Positions 50,388 to 60,601 of a DNA stretch of 64,000 nt are shown here, piece by piece (the stretch's first letter is position 1; each line of letters starts with the position of its first letter). The position numbers and the translations under genes were made by a program. The notes beneath the pieces were generated by a model, which searched no databases, was not told the origin of the DNA, and worked only from the letters and a program-made list of their open reading frames with translations. The stretch is from Pseudopyrenochaeta lycopersici (taxonomy: Eukaryota; Ascomycota; Dothideomycetes; Pleosporales; Pseudopyrenochaetaceae), in the NCBI GenBank assembly GCA_003313425.1, contig NHZP01000047.1:310001-374000 (forward strand), read 5' to 3'.

Positions 50388-52508
50388 TTAAATCAGCGAT
50401 ATTCTTTCAATAGCCCAATTTTTCTCTTCTAATTGTTTGATAGCCTCTCCATCCATAAGTCCATGGGCATAACATTCTCCGACTAACTTATATACATTTC
50501 GACCATATTGCCTCAGAACAAGTGGGCAAAGCGATCCAACCACTACAAACAGAGTATCTCCTGGTTGTGTCTGGGCCGCTCCAATCCCCTGGTGCCCGGA
50601 ATTTGTTACGAAATGTCGGCGCATGTGACAAACGCTGCTGGCTACTTCATGGTTTTGCTGCAGACCCAGTGCATACTTTCTGTTCGCCGTAAGCATCCGG
50701 AGGAAATCGTTCATAGCATCATGGCCATCAAAGTGGGTGCCATCTGTTGTGTCGAGCATGCGCTGAAAGACAGCTTTTGGCGAGTTGTCGGTGCGCAGGG
50801 TCGTCAAGCCTTGAGAGGCCGTGAGCGTGAGGATACAGGCTTCTTTCGCGGACACCCCTGTAGGGTCGTAGATGTCGCGTTCTTGACCATAGTTATTAAG
50901 AATTTGCTGTACAATAGGAGGTGCTGCGTTGTTGAATTGTGACGAGTGCATGGTGTCAGAGACTTGAGTTATCGCACCAATTTGAAGTGCACACAATGAC
51001 AGCTGCCCGCTCTCTATGGAAGGAGAGAATTCTTGAGGAAATCCATGAGGCGCATCTGCTGCGTAGGGATCGGTAGTGAATGATGACAAAATGTTTTTTG
51101 TGCCGGTGGGTTGTTGCCATTGAGGGATCCATGATGGCTCGAATTCGTCAATGGTATCCCCGTCATGATGTACAAAGGAGAGGAAGTCGACCCTCCGAAA
51201 GTGTTCCACAGTCCGAGTAGCGACTAGCCTATTTATTTCTGCAATACTCATTTGATATTCTGCATTCATACTCAGCAGTGTCGCGGGCGTCGTTAACAGC
51301 CAGGTGGGCTGTGAAAGCCATTTATAGATTGAGCGTAAAGTGTCCCACGATAGCCGGACGCCACCCTCGGGCGGTACATATGTAAGCCACTGAACTGGAG
51401 CTGCTGGGGCGGTACTAGACAGTATTTTTACGACATATGCTGAAAGTCGGCTTCCTGAAATATAGAATACTGCTTCCCTGAGAATCATCCAAGGAAACCA
51501 ACTGCCAGGTATAATGAATCTCATCATGAAATAAAAGGCAAAGGTGAGGATATATCTCATTGGAGACATTCCGGGCTGGTAATACCGCTGAAACACATCG
51601 TAATAATTGCTTCTTATCGCTAGTGGCTGGTTGAGCAAGGCATTCACCTTATCCCGAGGATCAGTCGCGTTGAAGTTTCGGGCTGACTGAAAAATGGCCA
51701 GGTGTGGAACACGAGAGTCAATCTTGAAATCTTGTCCACACATAAAAAGTGCGTTACGTGGACCATTGGTAGTGCTGTGTCGCAGAATCGAAGCGCCTTG
51801 TGGTTGGGAGACTATCCAAGCTGCTGCCAACCCGATAGTGTTCCATGGACGTTCATAATCACCCATCATGACTCGAGCAATCTGGGCATTGCCGACTTCC
51901 TGAATGACCCAAACACGCTCAAACCAAGGCCTATCAAAGAAAGCGGCTAAGGCTAGCGCCGTTTGTTCAATCTGGGTGCTGTCGAGACGTACTGTTTCGG
52001 CAGACTTGACAAAGTCCTCGGGAAAGTAATAGTTGCGATTAAAATTGGCTACGTCTGTAACCAACCTGGCTCGACACCGTCCCGCTATCTGATCTATGAG
52101 AGTGAGCGCAGCATCTGTCTGTTTATCCGGGTGTCCAAGCCAGATGAGCACTTTTCTCGCTTTGCGATATATCTCTCTCATTAATGCGACCTGGCGTTGT
52201 TTCTCTTTGTCATTGTCCTGATCAATGCAGATAGCATCAACCCAAAGTAGACGTTTTGACGAAGATAGACGCAAGCAAAAGAGAGCCTCCTTCAAGTTTT
52301 GCGTGATGGAGAATGCATTTCCGTCGCACAATATTTGATATTCATCAGCTCTTGAGCCCCACACATATGATAATGCCTCATAAGGTGGAGCCCTGTCAAC
52401 ATTCGCGGAGAATAAACGGCATTGAATGGGGTCATGGTCATTCCCGGGTTGTAGCTCAAGGAGACGTATTCTGTTGTCTCCTCCTAACGGCAGATAGTGC
52501 TGAACCAT
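50388..52508 (-). CDS. HET-domain protein
   Basis: A single exon encodes 706 residues from the ATG at 52508; a further ATG at 52652 would add 48 residues that look like leader. MVQHYLPLGGDNRIRLLELQ leads into the HET domain: YEALSYVWG (about 43-51), LLWVDAICIDQ (about 87-97), then MREIYRKARKVLIWLG and WFERVWVIQEV. This is the HET/Tol-type layout. An unusually hydrophobic stretch (about 318-351, FAFYFMMRFIIPGSWFPWMI) could be membrane-associated. The C-terminal half has the common HET-protein ending (GDTLFVVVGSLCPLVLR..YKLVGECYAHGLMDGEA). The frame is intact, without RIP-type damage. HET proteins trigger cell death after non-self recognition; the ligand of this one is unknown. Confidence 0.9.
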   Translation of the reverse strand: MVQHYLPLGGDNRIRLLELQPGNDHDPIQCRLFSANVDRAPPYEALSYVWGSRADEYQILCDGNAFSITQNLKEALFCLRLSSSKRLLWVDAICIDQDNDKEKQRQVALMREIYRKARKVLIWLGHPDKQTDAALTLIDQIAGRCRARLVTDVANFNRNYYFPEDFVKSAETVRLDSTQIEQTALALAAFFDRPWFERVWVIQEVGNAQIARVMMGDYERPWNTIGLAAAWIVSQPQGASILRHSTTNGPRNALFMCGQDFKIDSRVPHLAIFQSARNFNATDPRDKVNALLNQPLAIRSNYYDVFQRYYQPGMSPMRYILTFAFYFMMRFIIPGSWFPWMILREAVFYISGSRLSAYVVKILSSTAPAAPVQWLTYVPPEGGVRLSWDTLRSIYKWLSQPTWLLTTPATLLSMNAEYQMSIAEINRLVATRTVEHFRRVDFLSFVHHDGDTIDEFEPSWIPQWQQPTGTKNILSSFTTDPYAADAPHGFPQEFSPSIESGQLSLCALQIGAITQVSDTMHSSQFNNAAPPIVQQILNNYGQERDIYDPTGVSAKEACILTLTASQGLTTLRTDNSPKAVFQRMLDTTDGTHFDGHDAMNDFLRMLTANRKYALGLQQNHEVASSVCHMRRHFVTNSGHQGIGAAQTQPGDTLFVVVGSLCPLVLRQYGRNVYKLVGECYAHGLMDGEAIKQLEEKNWAIERISLI

Positions 52509-53243
52509 TGTGGAGTTGCTCGTGATACAGCTTGTCAGGGATTGTCGAGAATGGTAAAGATCTGCAATTTGATGCGTCCAACTAATATAATGGTTATGAT
52601 CGACTGTTCGCTTTGAAAGGAATTTGGTGCTTGACTTGCCTCGCAAAATCAAACTGGCTTTCTAGAAAGGGGTGCCTACTGGGGATACGGGCTCATCAGC
52701 CGCACACGTGTGGGACCCCACTTATTTCAGAGTCCTTCAGCCTTTCCTACCCCAGAAAATCAGTCTACAGCGAAAATATCCAGCGGCCGAAAGCGCTGTC
52801 TATCGAGTCGCCACGGCATCAAACATGGCTTTAGCATTTACCCCCTTCTTTACTCACTGTTTTTCAAGGAGCTACCACTCGAAGCCTATACCATTCGCAG
52901 CATCCGAACTTGGATCGATTGCAGGACTACTCTTTGTCTTCCATTTGATGCCCTTTTCGAGTTATTTCAGCACAAACTAGCAGTGTTCAAATTGACTACT
53001 TTCAGGGTATGGGAACAATTCTGGCTTAGTTTGAATCAATTATCGGGTGTTCCATTCATTTGCTATAACCTAGCCTACATTAAGATGATAGTTTAGGGTG
53101 CCCACTAATTCTGACGCCCAACTATCGCGAGCTCGCGTGAGCTCACCCAACACATGCCGCTTCATCTCAAGCGTTCAACCGGTTGGGCTAGCTAAGAAAC
53201 CGAACCTGGACGTTCAAATCACCTGATCTAAGAATCAGTGTTG
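52509..53243. other. intergenic
   Basis: This is the promoter of the HET gene and the 3' flank of the next minus-strand gene. Overlapping plus-strand frames at 52672-53096 have no motif. A tRNA-like TTCAAAT stretch near 53210 fails pairing tests. Confidence 0.4.
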
Positions 53244-54576
53244 TCAAGCTTTCCAAGAGACATCCCTCATCGTGCTAGCAGATATTCTATTTGCATAACG
53301 TATTTTTACAAGGTCCAGCTCCTCGCGCACATGGGAAATCATCGTTTTCAGCATTTCTAAAAGGGCTTAGCTTGAATAGTGCCCGCTAAAACATTGAGAA
53401 AACTCACCGGTAGTGTTCTCCTTTGCCATTTGCAGATCTATACATGTCTCGTAGCTTTGTTCTTTGGAGTCTAGCACAACAGGACCCATACGTATCGTGG
53501 GAGGGTCTCGATCCCCGGATTCAGCCACCATTTGAAATTCCAAGCCACTTGTCCAACGAGTCTCACAGTTTTCCTGCCCCCGTGGCTGGAAGACATGTAT
53601 AAGTTTAGCTTCCAGCTCGTCAACAAATGTTAATAGTGTTCCCTCGCCAAGTTTAGAAATAATATTCCACACAGTGAAAGAATGCCATTTTAGAAACCCA
53701 TCATATTGTCTCACATGTGTCAAGAATTGTGTTTCCCTTCCACCAGTCAGCAAGGGATCTTTGGACAAGTGGGGGAAATTCATACCAGCTTGCAATAAGC
53801 ATACATCTCTTTGGTGTTACTTTTACACGGTTATACAGCACTTTGTTTAGGAAACGCTCAACTGTTCCTCCCTGTTTAGACTTGATACTGGATTTCCCAG
53901 ATCGAACAATCTGTGACGCTGAGTCGTCGGGAAGGACCGTGTCTGCCAAGATGTACCATTGATGTTCTAAGACAGTCGACTTAGACGTTATGGGACCTGC
54001 GTTTGCAGTTGCATATCCGGGCGAACTGCTCAAGGGGTAGGATCCATCGCAGCTGACGATCTCATAAATTTGGTGGGAGGAGCTCTCTACTCCTTGAATA
54101 CTTGCCCTGGGTAGTACGATCAGTTGACTTGGCTATCTCCTCATTCTGTGGCCAACTCACTGAAGGAGCCCATTTTGGGCTATTGATAGCATCTGCAAAT
54201 ATCCCTGCAATTGAGTCTGCAGGATCACGAATTCATCTCGCTCCAGAGGCCACTGGACCTTTTGCCAGAAGCTCATCTTCGCCCCGTCTTTGTTCCCACC
54301 AAATTTCTTATTTAGCTGGGCGATCGTAATCTCAAGATTTGCAAACACGTGCTGCGCCGACTTCTGCCACACTGCAGCGAGCTCCCGGGGCTGAGAGCTG
54401 GTTTTGAGACTCGCCTGTAAAGATTTCAGTATCATCTTGACGGCTTCAAGTTGGTTCTGCAACTGCTGGGCTTCGAGCTGTGCCCCATGGACACCTTTTA
54501 CCAGGAGAGCCCCAGCAGCAACGCTCTTAAGGAGCCCAGAAATCGCGGCGCTGATACCGATCGCTTCCGCTGCCAT
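53244..54576 (-). CDS. fungal N-terminal helical-domain protein (STAND/NLR-type N-terminus without NACHT), four exons
   Basis: Exons 54576-54161, 54106-53786, 53736-53408 and 53356-53244 join in frame to 392 residues. The three introns are 54, 49 and 51 nt with GTGAGT, GTATGA and GTGAGT donors. The N-terminus (MAAEAIGISAAISGLLKSVAAGALLVKGV, then LEAQQLQNQLEAVKMILKSLQ) is the amphipathic helical start typical of the fungal N-terminal domain found at the front of NLR-like and ankyrin proteins. The middle (YILADTVLPDDS, VKVTPKRCMLIAS) and the later block RGQENCETRWTSGLEFQ with DPPTIRMGPVVLDSKE seem ordered. The last exon gives a helix (MLKTMISHVREELDLVKIRYANRIS). No NACHT, NB-ARC or repeat domain is present, so it would be an isolated sensor or effector fragment. 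Without the last splice it ends at FSGHYSS. Confidence 0.68.
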
Positions 54577-54630
54577 GATTCGGTGTAGCAGCCTTTCTCT
54601 AACTATGAAATCGTGGCAGGCGCGAGTATT

Positions 54631-55113
54631 TTACTTAATACGTGGCTTGAGACTCGTTAGGGGGTTGGTAAGTTCACTACGCATCAAAGAATAGCGATTA
54701 TATCGCCCACCAGGTGTTTCCTTTCCCATGGCACCTCTTTTGTGGTTGTAGCCATGTCGCCTGGCGGCGTGATCAGCCGCAGAGTGGCTGAATTTTACGC
54801 ACTCCGTTGGCCAGCCAAGCATGACTTGCCCACCAACAAGTGTGACACCAAATACATATAGCTCAAGCGGAATCATTTGCAACAAGTTGAAGGCTTGGGT
54901 GCTATAGTACTCTGGTTGATGGAAACTAATTACCATATGAAAGTCCTTTACATTGGCGCTCAAAGTTATGCCTTCGATCTCGCTGCATAGTGATAGCCCA
55001 GCTCGAGTACAATCTGAGCCCTATGTCGTCGAGAATCAACTAGCAATTGAAAGCCTCAACGCATTGCAGCCTGGCATGATTCGTGCTTGAAATTCGGCCT
55101 CACCAGCGTCCAT
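54631..55113 (-). CDS. tentative small gene, unrecognised
   Basis: A 10-nt first exon (ATG at 55113 to 55104) can be spliced (GTGAGG donor, CTCAG acceptor) to 55013-54631, giving 130 residues. The second exon reads DCTRAGLSLCSEIEGITLSA, then FHMVISFHQPEYYSTQAFNLLQM and GVTLVGGQVMLGWPTECVKF, which looks like protein. Such a small first exon is weak evidence. It may instead be the remnant or 3' exon of a larger gene; a coding-like frame at 55127-55360 on the same strand (YNISYVLWFYPEKDKADSYD) could belong to it. Confidence 0.35.
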
Positions 55114-55602
55114 TACGACTGGATTATTATAGCCCAGCCAAACAGTCGGCGAGTGGGTCCCCTTGACCGATTCTCAGCTGATGAACACTGAACCACCGCA
55201 GAAGCACAAAATCGTATGAGTCTGCTTTGTCTTTCTCGGGATAGAACCATAGTACATAGGAGATGTTGTAGAGTGGGTTATTTCCTACTGCGGCATATTT
55301 GCTCATATTCTTTTTGTCGTGGTCCATAAGGACTATGTAACCGATTGTGCAGAACCACACAAAGAAATTTCCCTGTCTCTAAGGGGCTCAGGAGCCTCAA
55401 GGGCCTTTGGAATGGTTGCGTCTTTGTGTGCTTTGTTTAATTACTGTGGTAAAACGGGGATTCATACTTTATAATTGAAACATGTTCGTTGGTATATACG
55501 TTCTCTTAAAGTCGATCTAACTGAACATTTCATTTCCTAACGCAATATCCAGCGTATAACGTCATTCCAGATATATACAAGAACCCAAAAAAAGACTGAA
55601 AT
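55114..55602. other. intergenic with a possible coding remnant
   Basis: A minus-strand frame at 55127-55360 reads like protein but has no resolved gene structure. The right part is the promoter of the secreted-protein gene. Confidence 0.35.
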
Positions 55603-56178
55603 ATGTTCAACACACTTTCCTTCCTCCTCACTCTAGCGACATTCGCGTTCACATTCGCACACCCCTTCCTCCCTACCTCCCTCCCACCTGCCCAACCACT
55701 CCTCGACCCCCGCACCAACGCCCTCGACGGCTCCTGCAGCACAACCCACCTCCCCACCGAGTCCGAGTACACTCTCGGCTACGAAACCTTCTGCGCGACG
55801 TACCTCGCCGGCGACAAGCAACACTGGCTGTCGAAGGAGGAGCCCCTGGTCGCAACCCTGTACCTGACTGCCTTCGACACCACGCCGCTGCGCTGGGTTT
55901 ACAAGGTGTCCGTATACGAGAATACGCCGCTGGCGCACCAGTTTGTGCTCACGCACGATACGTGCGTGCAGGCGTTCCGCAGGGTGCTGGAGACGGGGGA
56001 GGCAGGCGGGTTGGGGGGGAGTTATTGCGTTGTTGATGGGACGGGGGGTGACGGTGGGGAAGGTGGGATGAGTGGGGAGGGGGTGGTGTTGGTGCGAGGA
56101 GGGAAGGTGGTGGATAAGGAGGGGAAGGGTGGGTTTGGGGAGCTGTGGTGGGAGACAAGGGGGAGGTTGGATGATTGA
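55603..56178 (+). CDS. small secreted cysteine-containing protein, candidate effector
   Basis: A single exon encodes 191 residues. The N-terminus MFNTLSFLLTLATFAFTFAH is a clean signal peptide with likely cleavage after about residue 19. The mature part has four cysteines (in DGSCST, ETFCATY, HDTCVQAF and GSYCVVD), enough for two disulphides, and a compact middle (TLYLTAFDTTPLRWVYKVSVYENTPL). The C-terminus is Gly-rich (GTGGDGGEGGMSGEG) and ends in WWETRGRLDD. The gene is much GC-richer than its AT-rich flanks and lies next to repeats, as fungal effectors often do. No homologue is recognised. Role in host interaction is inference. A GATT tandem tract overlaps the stop. Confidence 0.75.
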   Translation: MFNTLSFLLTLATFAFTFAHPFLPTSLPPAQPLLDPRTNALDGSCSTTHLPTESEYTLGYETFCATYLAGDKQHWLSKEEPLVATLYLTAFDTTPLRWVYKVSVYENTPLAHQFVLTHDTCVQAFRRVLETGEAGGLGGSYCVVDGTGGDGGEGGMSGEGVVLVRGGKVVDKEGKGGFGELWWETRGRLDD

Positions 56179-56258
56179 TTGATTGATTGATGAAGTGGAT
56201 GAAGTACGTTTCTATTTGGATTACTTGGCTTTTGTTTGATTGTACCTTTATATATGGG

Positions 56259-56287
56259 CTAACGTGCATCCCTTCGTAACGGAACAA
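56259..56287 (+). repeat. possible transposon terminus, copy 2
   Basis: The segment begins CTAACGT and contains CGTAACGGAACA, followed by a second CGTAACGGA. It matches 49698-49728 and lies just outside the visible left arm of the inverted repeat, so it may mark that repeat's outer end. Confidence 0.4.
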
Positions 56288-56434
56288 CCGTCGTAACGGA
56301 CAAAATTGTAGTTACTTAGACTTTGCAGCAATACAGAAATCTGTACGCGCGTTAATAATCTCAAATTCCTCTTACCCTACATACTGCGATAACTCCTAAA
56401 CCTATCTATATGCATTAATATAATAATTACAGTT

Positions 56435-57394
56435 ACATAGTCGCTTACCCTTCTAATCTGCGAGAAGACCTTCTTTATAGTAATAACGAACCTCTCCTAT
56501 TACAGAGCTACTACTATTATTTCTATCTATTGCAGTACATACGCAGCTTTTATATACGTCTAGGGATCTAACAGAAACACTTAGGAACTATAAGTAGCTG
56601 TAAAGGCTAATCTAGGCGCAGATTTATGCACGATCGCTACGTAGACTAGTACTTTCGTTAAAAATCCTCTAATTAGAGTAGTTCTTATTAAAGCTAACAT
56701 AACATTACCTATGTATAATTAGATCTAGCTTAGGATTAGGAGTAGTGCTAAGATCTACACAGCTACAGCACTACGCATATTAAGATGCGGTCTAACGCAC
56801 GATAACCTCGATAGCTTCCTCGCCCTTAAGCCCTGAAACCTACTGTTATTCCCTCCGCTGACCGAACGAAAGACCTACTTAGGCTCACCATGTGCCCATG
56901 TCTTAAGCCCACTTGAGCCGATTCCTAGACCAAGCAGCAGCCGAGATCTAATCTCAGCTCGTCGAGGGGGAATACGATGACACAAGAAGAGTATACGATA
57001 AGACAGAGTGCCGTGGCCCTGGAAATTGGCGCCTACGCTTCGGCAGCGCATACGAACGTGGAAGGGCTCGATATGTTTTGCGATACAGCGATGGTATAGT
57101 CAAACAACAAACGGCTCCCTACGTGAGCACTGCGATCTTAGCGTTGTAGAGATGTGCTTTAGTTTGACATGTAAGGGACATAAGCGGTTTGAGTTAGACT
57201 GTTTATATTTGCGATAGATAAGGATAGCAGAGCTGTGATGGTAGCAATACTTGGCAAGGCACTACACTATCTAAGGCTGTATGCCGTTCTCTGTTACCAG
57301 AAACGATCGTTACTATATATCTCTTCCCCACGCCATCCATTCTAGACGTTCACAGTAAGAATGTGGCCGGAGCGGGTCGGCCGTCCTCCCTGCT
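56435..57394 (+). repeat. left arm of approximately 1 kb inverted repeat
   Basis: Read by eye, this segment pairs as a reverse complement with 59841-61122 minus the LTR insertion there. The inner end is sharp (CCTCCCTGCT at 57394). The innermost 110 bp (CATTCTAGACGTTCAC, GGAGCGGGTCGGCCGTCC) are nearly identical between arms; outer parts have diverged by TA-rich substitutions. A frame near 57008-57217 (VVEMCFSLTCKGHKRF) has a counterpart in the other arm, so the repeat may have carried a gene. The repeat class is not recognised. The spacer 57395-57684 holds the promoter of the HET gene. Confidence 0.8.
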
Positions 57395-57684
57395 AGCAAT
57401 TGTGACATTAAGTGCCACGCCACTTTAATACTGTCTGTTATCATCCTTAGGCCAGGCTTTTCACACCTTGCATTAACTCCTGTAGATTACTGCGGTCGAT
57501 TGCAAAATCGGCTTCCGGCCAGAACACAGAAGACTTCGTGCTGAGCCACAACGCCAAGATACTTCAGCCTTCGAACCCAACTACGGCCAGCTGGCTCTTC
57601 TGTGCATCCATTTTTTCTTAACCTTCTTCTCACTCAAAACTTTTTTTTTGGAAAATTGACTATTACTAAAAACTTATTCTGACC

Positions 57685-59496
57685 ATGCCGAAGAATGGCG
57701 GTGCAATCTACCAGCCACTGCATCCTGATGGTGAAATACGGATCCTGATCCTGGAACCTGGTTCGAAGGACTCCCAAATCTGTTGCCGCTTGGCCCATAC
57801 AAATCTCAACGATGAGCCCGAGTACAAAGCATTATCGTATGAATGGGGACCTGTGGATGATCAAAAGCTCATTACAATAAACGGGGAGGACGTTTCTGTG
57901 CGGCAGAATCTCTGGTCCGCGCTGTGGCACCTAAGACAGGATCTGGGCGATCATTGCGCTCAACACAGTTTCCTGTCTGCGCCATGGGATCCTAGGAAAG
58001 GTGCTGGTGGTGAGAGGTTATGGATTGATGCTCTTTGTATCAACCAAGATGATAAGATCGAGTGTGGCAATCAAGTCTCGATGATGGGCTCGATCTACTG
58101 CAATGCCGATGTGATCTGCTGGCTTGGGCAAGAAGATGGAAGTACGAATTTTGGGAGAATTATGAAACAGCTCAAGATCATGTCGAATACCTCCGGGCTA
58201 GCTGCTCCATTTTATCGAGATTTAACGAGTGACTGGAACGAGTTAAACGCCTTGGAACTGGACCAGGATGATTCTCACTTGCTCGGCGGAGATATAACTT
58301 TCCCAAAGGCCGGCAAAACCTCTATTGCAACTTTCTCATCATGGGTTCATGAACCGAATAATCCAGATATCTGTATCTCGTACACAGATGTTGAAGCCCT
58401 GTGTTCTCTCGGTTATTGGCACCGAACCTGGATTATCCAAGAGGTTGTACTTGGGAAAAATGTATCAATACGTCTCGGGAATATCTCTGTTGATGGCACC
58501 AAGTTCTACATTCTCTGTGGGCGCATCCTCCGCCAAGGCTTGACCATGGAAAGTCTGCTTATGATTCCCGGATTTCGAATCCTTCACCTGCGAAGAATTT
58601 GGATCTCTCAGACTCATGATTTAACACTGATGAAACTGATGAAGTTCAGTGAACTCTCCTTATGTTCCGATCTTAGAGATAAGGTGTATGGCATGATTGG
58701 ACTTGCCTCCGACTGCAAGAACGGCCGGATCGTCCCCGACTATACTAAGAGCCTGACAGAAGTGTACTGTGATGTTGCTTTGCATGCTTTAAGTCATTCA
58801 TGCTCAAAATTACAGGGCGAAGATCGAACGTGGTCAAACGTACATGATAGCGAGTTGATACAACGAGCCTTATTTGGATTGTCGACGAGCCGATTCGAGC
58901 GAACGAGTCTCTTTCAAGATGAAGAATATAAAGGATTGCTTCAGAAAACAAAGCTAGAGGTTGTGGGTATAATATATGGTACTGTTATTGGTCCTGTTGA
59001 GCCAGAACCTGGAGACATGTGGTGGGCACATCCAGGTTTCGTCAAGCAGATTCGGCCCGGCATCCTAGCACATAAATCAATGGACACCGGAGAGTACTGT
59101 TCTTCCAGAACTAGCCCAGGTGAAAGAAATTACTTAAAGGCGTATATCAGGAGACTGTTTCGTGTGACCTCCTCAGAACCAGAGACTTCCCCTATCCGGA
59201 AATTCTTAGTGGATAGCCGGTTCGGAGGCCAATTTTGCTACGCTCCGTCAGATACCACGGCGGGGAATGTTATATGTCGATTCATCGACTCAGCTGTCGC
59301 GGCAGTTGTTAAGGCGGAGGATGATGGATACGTCCTAGTTGGAAGAGCAATGATACTTGGTGCAGATCAAGATGTGTCGGTCTTTGCTCAGGGTATGGAA
59401 GAACAGTCTATGTTGAGGTATCATGATGGAAGGAATTCAATACGTCTTATTGTCACGCTTGATGAGCTTCAAGAGCTCACTTCCCTTTATTACTAG
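57685..59496 (+). CDS. HET-domain protein enclosed by an inverted repeat
   Basis: A single exon encodes 603 residues. The N-terminus IYQPLHPDGEIRILILEPG leads into the HET domain: YKALSYEWGP (about 47-56), NLWSALWHLR, RLWIDALCINQDD (about 111-123), then IYCNADVICWLG and YWHRTWIIQEVVLG. Later blocks (SDLRDKVYGMIGLASD, PDYTKSLTEVYCDVALHAL) are usual in HET proteins, and the end (DGYVLVGRAMILG..QDVSVFAQG) matches the common C-terminal module. The frame is intact and of normal base composition although both flanks are repeat DNA altered by RIP. Its upstream A/T-rich pyrimidine tract (57620-57655) may be the core promoter. It acts, by family, in non-self recognition; specificity is unknown. Confidence 0.92.
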   Translation: MPKNGGAIYQPLHPDGEIRILILEPGSKDSQICCRLAHTNLNDEPEYKALSYEWGPVDDQKLITINGEDVSVRQNLWSALWHLRQDLGDHCAQHSFLSAPWDPRKGAGGERLWIDALCINQDDKIECGNQVSMMGSIYCNADVICWLGQEDGSTNFGRIMKQLKIMSNTSGLAAPFYRDLTSDWNELNALELDQDDSHLLGGDITFPKAGKTSIATFSSWVHEPNNPDICISYTDVEALCSLGYWHRTWIIQEVVLGKNVSIRLGNISVDGTKFYILCGRILRQGLTMESLLMIPGFRILHLRRIWISQTHDLTLMKLMKFSELSLCSDLRDKVYGMIGLASDCKNGRIVPDYTKSLTEVYCDVALHALSHSCSKLQGEDRTWSNVHDSELIQRALFGLSTSRFERTSLFQDEEYKGLLQKTKLEVVGIIYGTVIGPVEPEPGDMWWAHPGFVKQIRPGILAHKSMDTGEYCSSRTSPGERNYLKAYIRRLFRVTSSEPETSPIRKFLVDSRFGGQFCYAPSDTTAGNVICRFIDSAVAAVVKAEDDGYVLVGRAMILGADQDVSVFAQGMEEQSMLRYHDGRNSIRLIVTLDELQELTSLYY

Positions 59497-59840
59497 CGCC
59501 CCTCGTCAAGCCCCTGCAGGGAAGATGCTTCCTACCGTAGTTCATTTACAATTATAGATGGCAGAAATAGGCCTAGCTGGAAATCTCAAGCTCCTACAAT
59601 TGGCGTTTGTAACAAAAGAATTTATACAAAGATCTCAAGTAATCAATTCGTCAGCTCCAGTAGAGCTACACGGCATAGTAAAGATCTCGACAATATCTAC
59701 AGTAAAATGCAGCATGAAGTCCATCGTGTAGCTTGAACAATGAACAAGTGCAGATACGGAGCGACTAGTTTGTGTCTGCATGCTTACAATTGAAATCTAG
59801 GCATCACAAAAGTATCTAGGCACTGAGTATTGCCACCTCA
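59497..59840. other. 3' flank of the HET gene
   Basis: No gene is seen between the HET stop codon and the inner edge of the right repeat arm. Confidence 0.5.
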
Positions 59841-60601
59841 AGCAGGGAGGACGGCCGACCCGCTCCGGCCATATTCTTGCCGTGAACGTCTAGAATGGAT
59901 GGCGTTGGCAAGAGATATAACCATCGTTTCCAGTGACAGAACGCCATGGAGCCCTAGATACTGTAGTGCCTTGCCAAGCATAGCTACCATTACAGCACTA
60001 CTATACATCGCGAACATGAACGATCCAAACCCCTTATGTCCCTCACATGTCAAAGTAAAGCACGTCTCTACAACCCTCAAGATTACAGTGCTCGCGTAGG
60101 GAGCTGTTTATTGTTTAACCATACGTTAGCTGTATCACCAAAACATATCGAGCCCTTCCACCTTCGCGTGCGCTTACAACGACGGCGTTCCACCAGCGAC
60201 GCTTAACCCACTTGCCGAAGCGTAGCACTAATTTTCAATTATCTTATACCCTTCTTGTGTCATCGTATTCCCCCTCAACGAGCTGAGATTAGATCTCGGC
60301 TGCTGCTTGGTCCAGGAATCGGCTCGAGTGGACATAAGACATGGGCACATAGTAAGCCTAATTAGGTCTTTCGTTCGGTTAGCGGAGGGAACAACAGTAG
60401 GTTTCAGGGTTTAAGGGCGAGGAAGCTTAAGGAAGCTATTAAGGTTATCGCGCGTTAGACCGCATCTTAATAGGCGTAGTGCTGTAGCTGTGCGGATCTT
60501 AGTACTGCTCCTAATCCTAAGCTAGATTTAATTATAAACAGGTAATATTATATTAGCTTTAATAAGGATTACTCTAATTAGAGGCTTTTTAATAAAAGTA
60601 C

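Noticed and set aside
53160..53230. tRNA-like stretch with TTCAAAT and an AACCGGTT D-loop-like run
   Set aside because: The arms flanking TTCAAAT do not pair and no acceptor stem can be drawn.
53737..53785. Frameshift or pseudogene in the N-terminal-domain gene
   Set aside because: A 49-nt intron with GTATGA donor, CTGAC branch site and AAG acceptor restores the frame, so no damage need be assumed.
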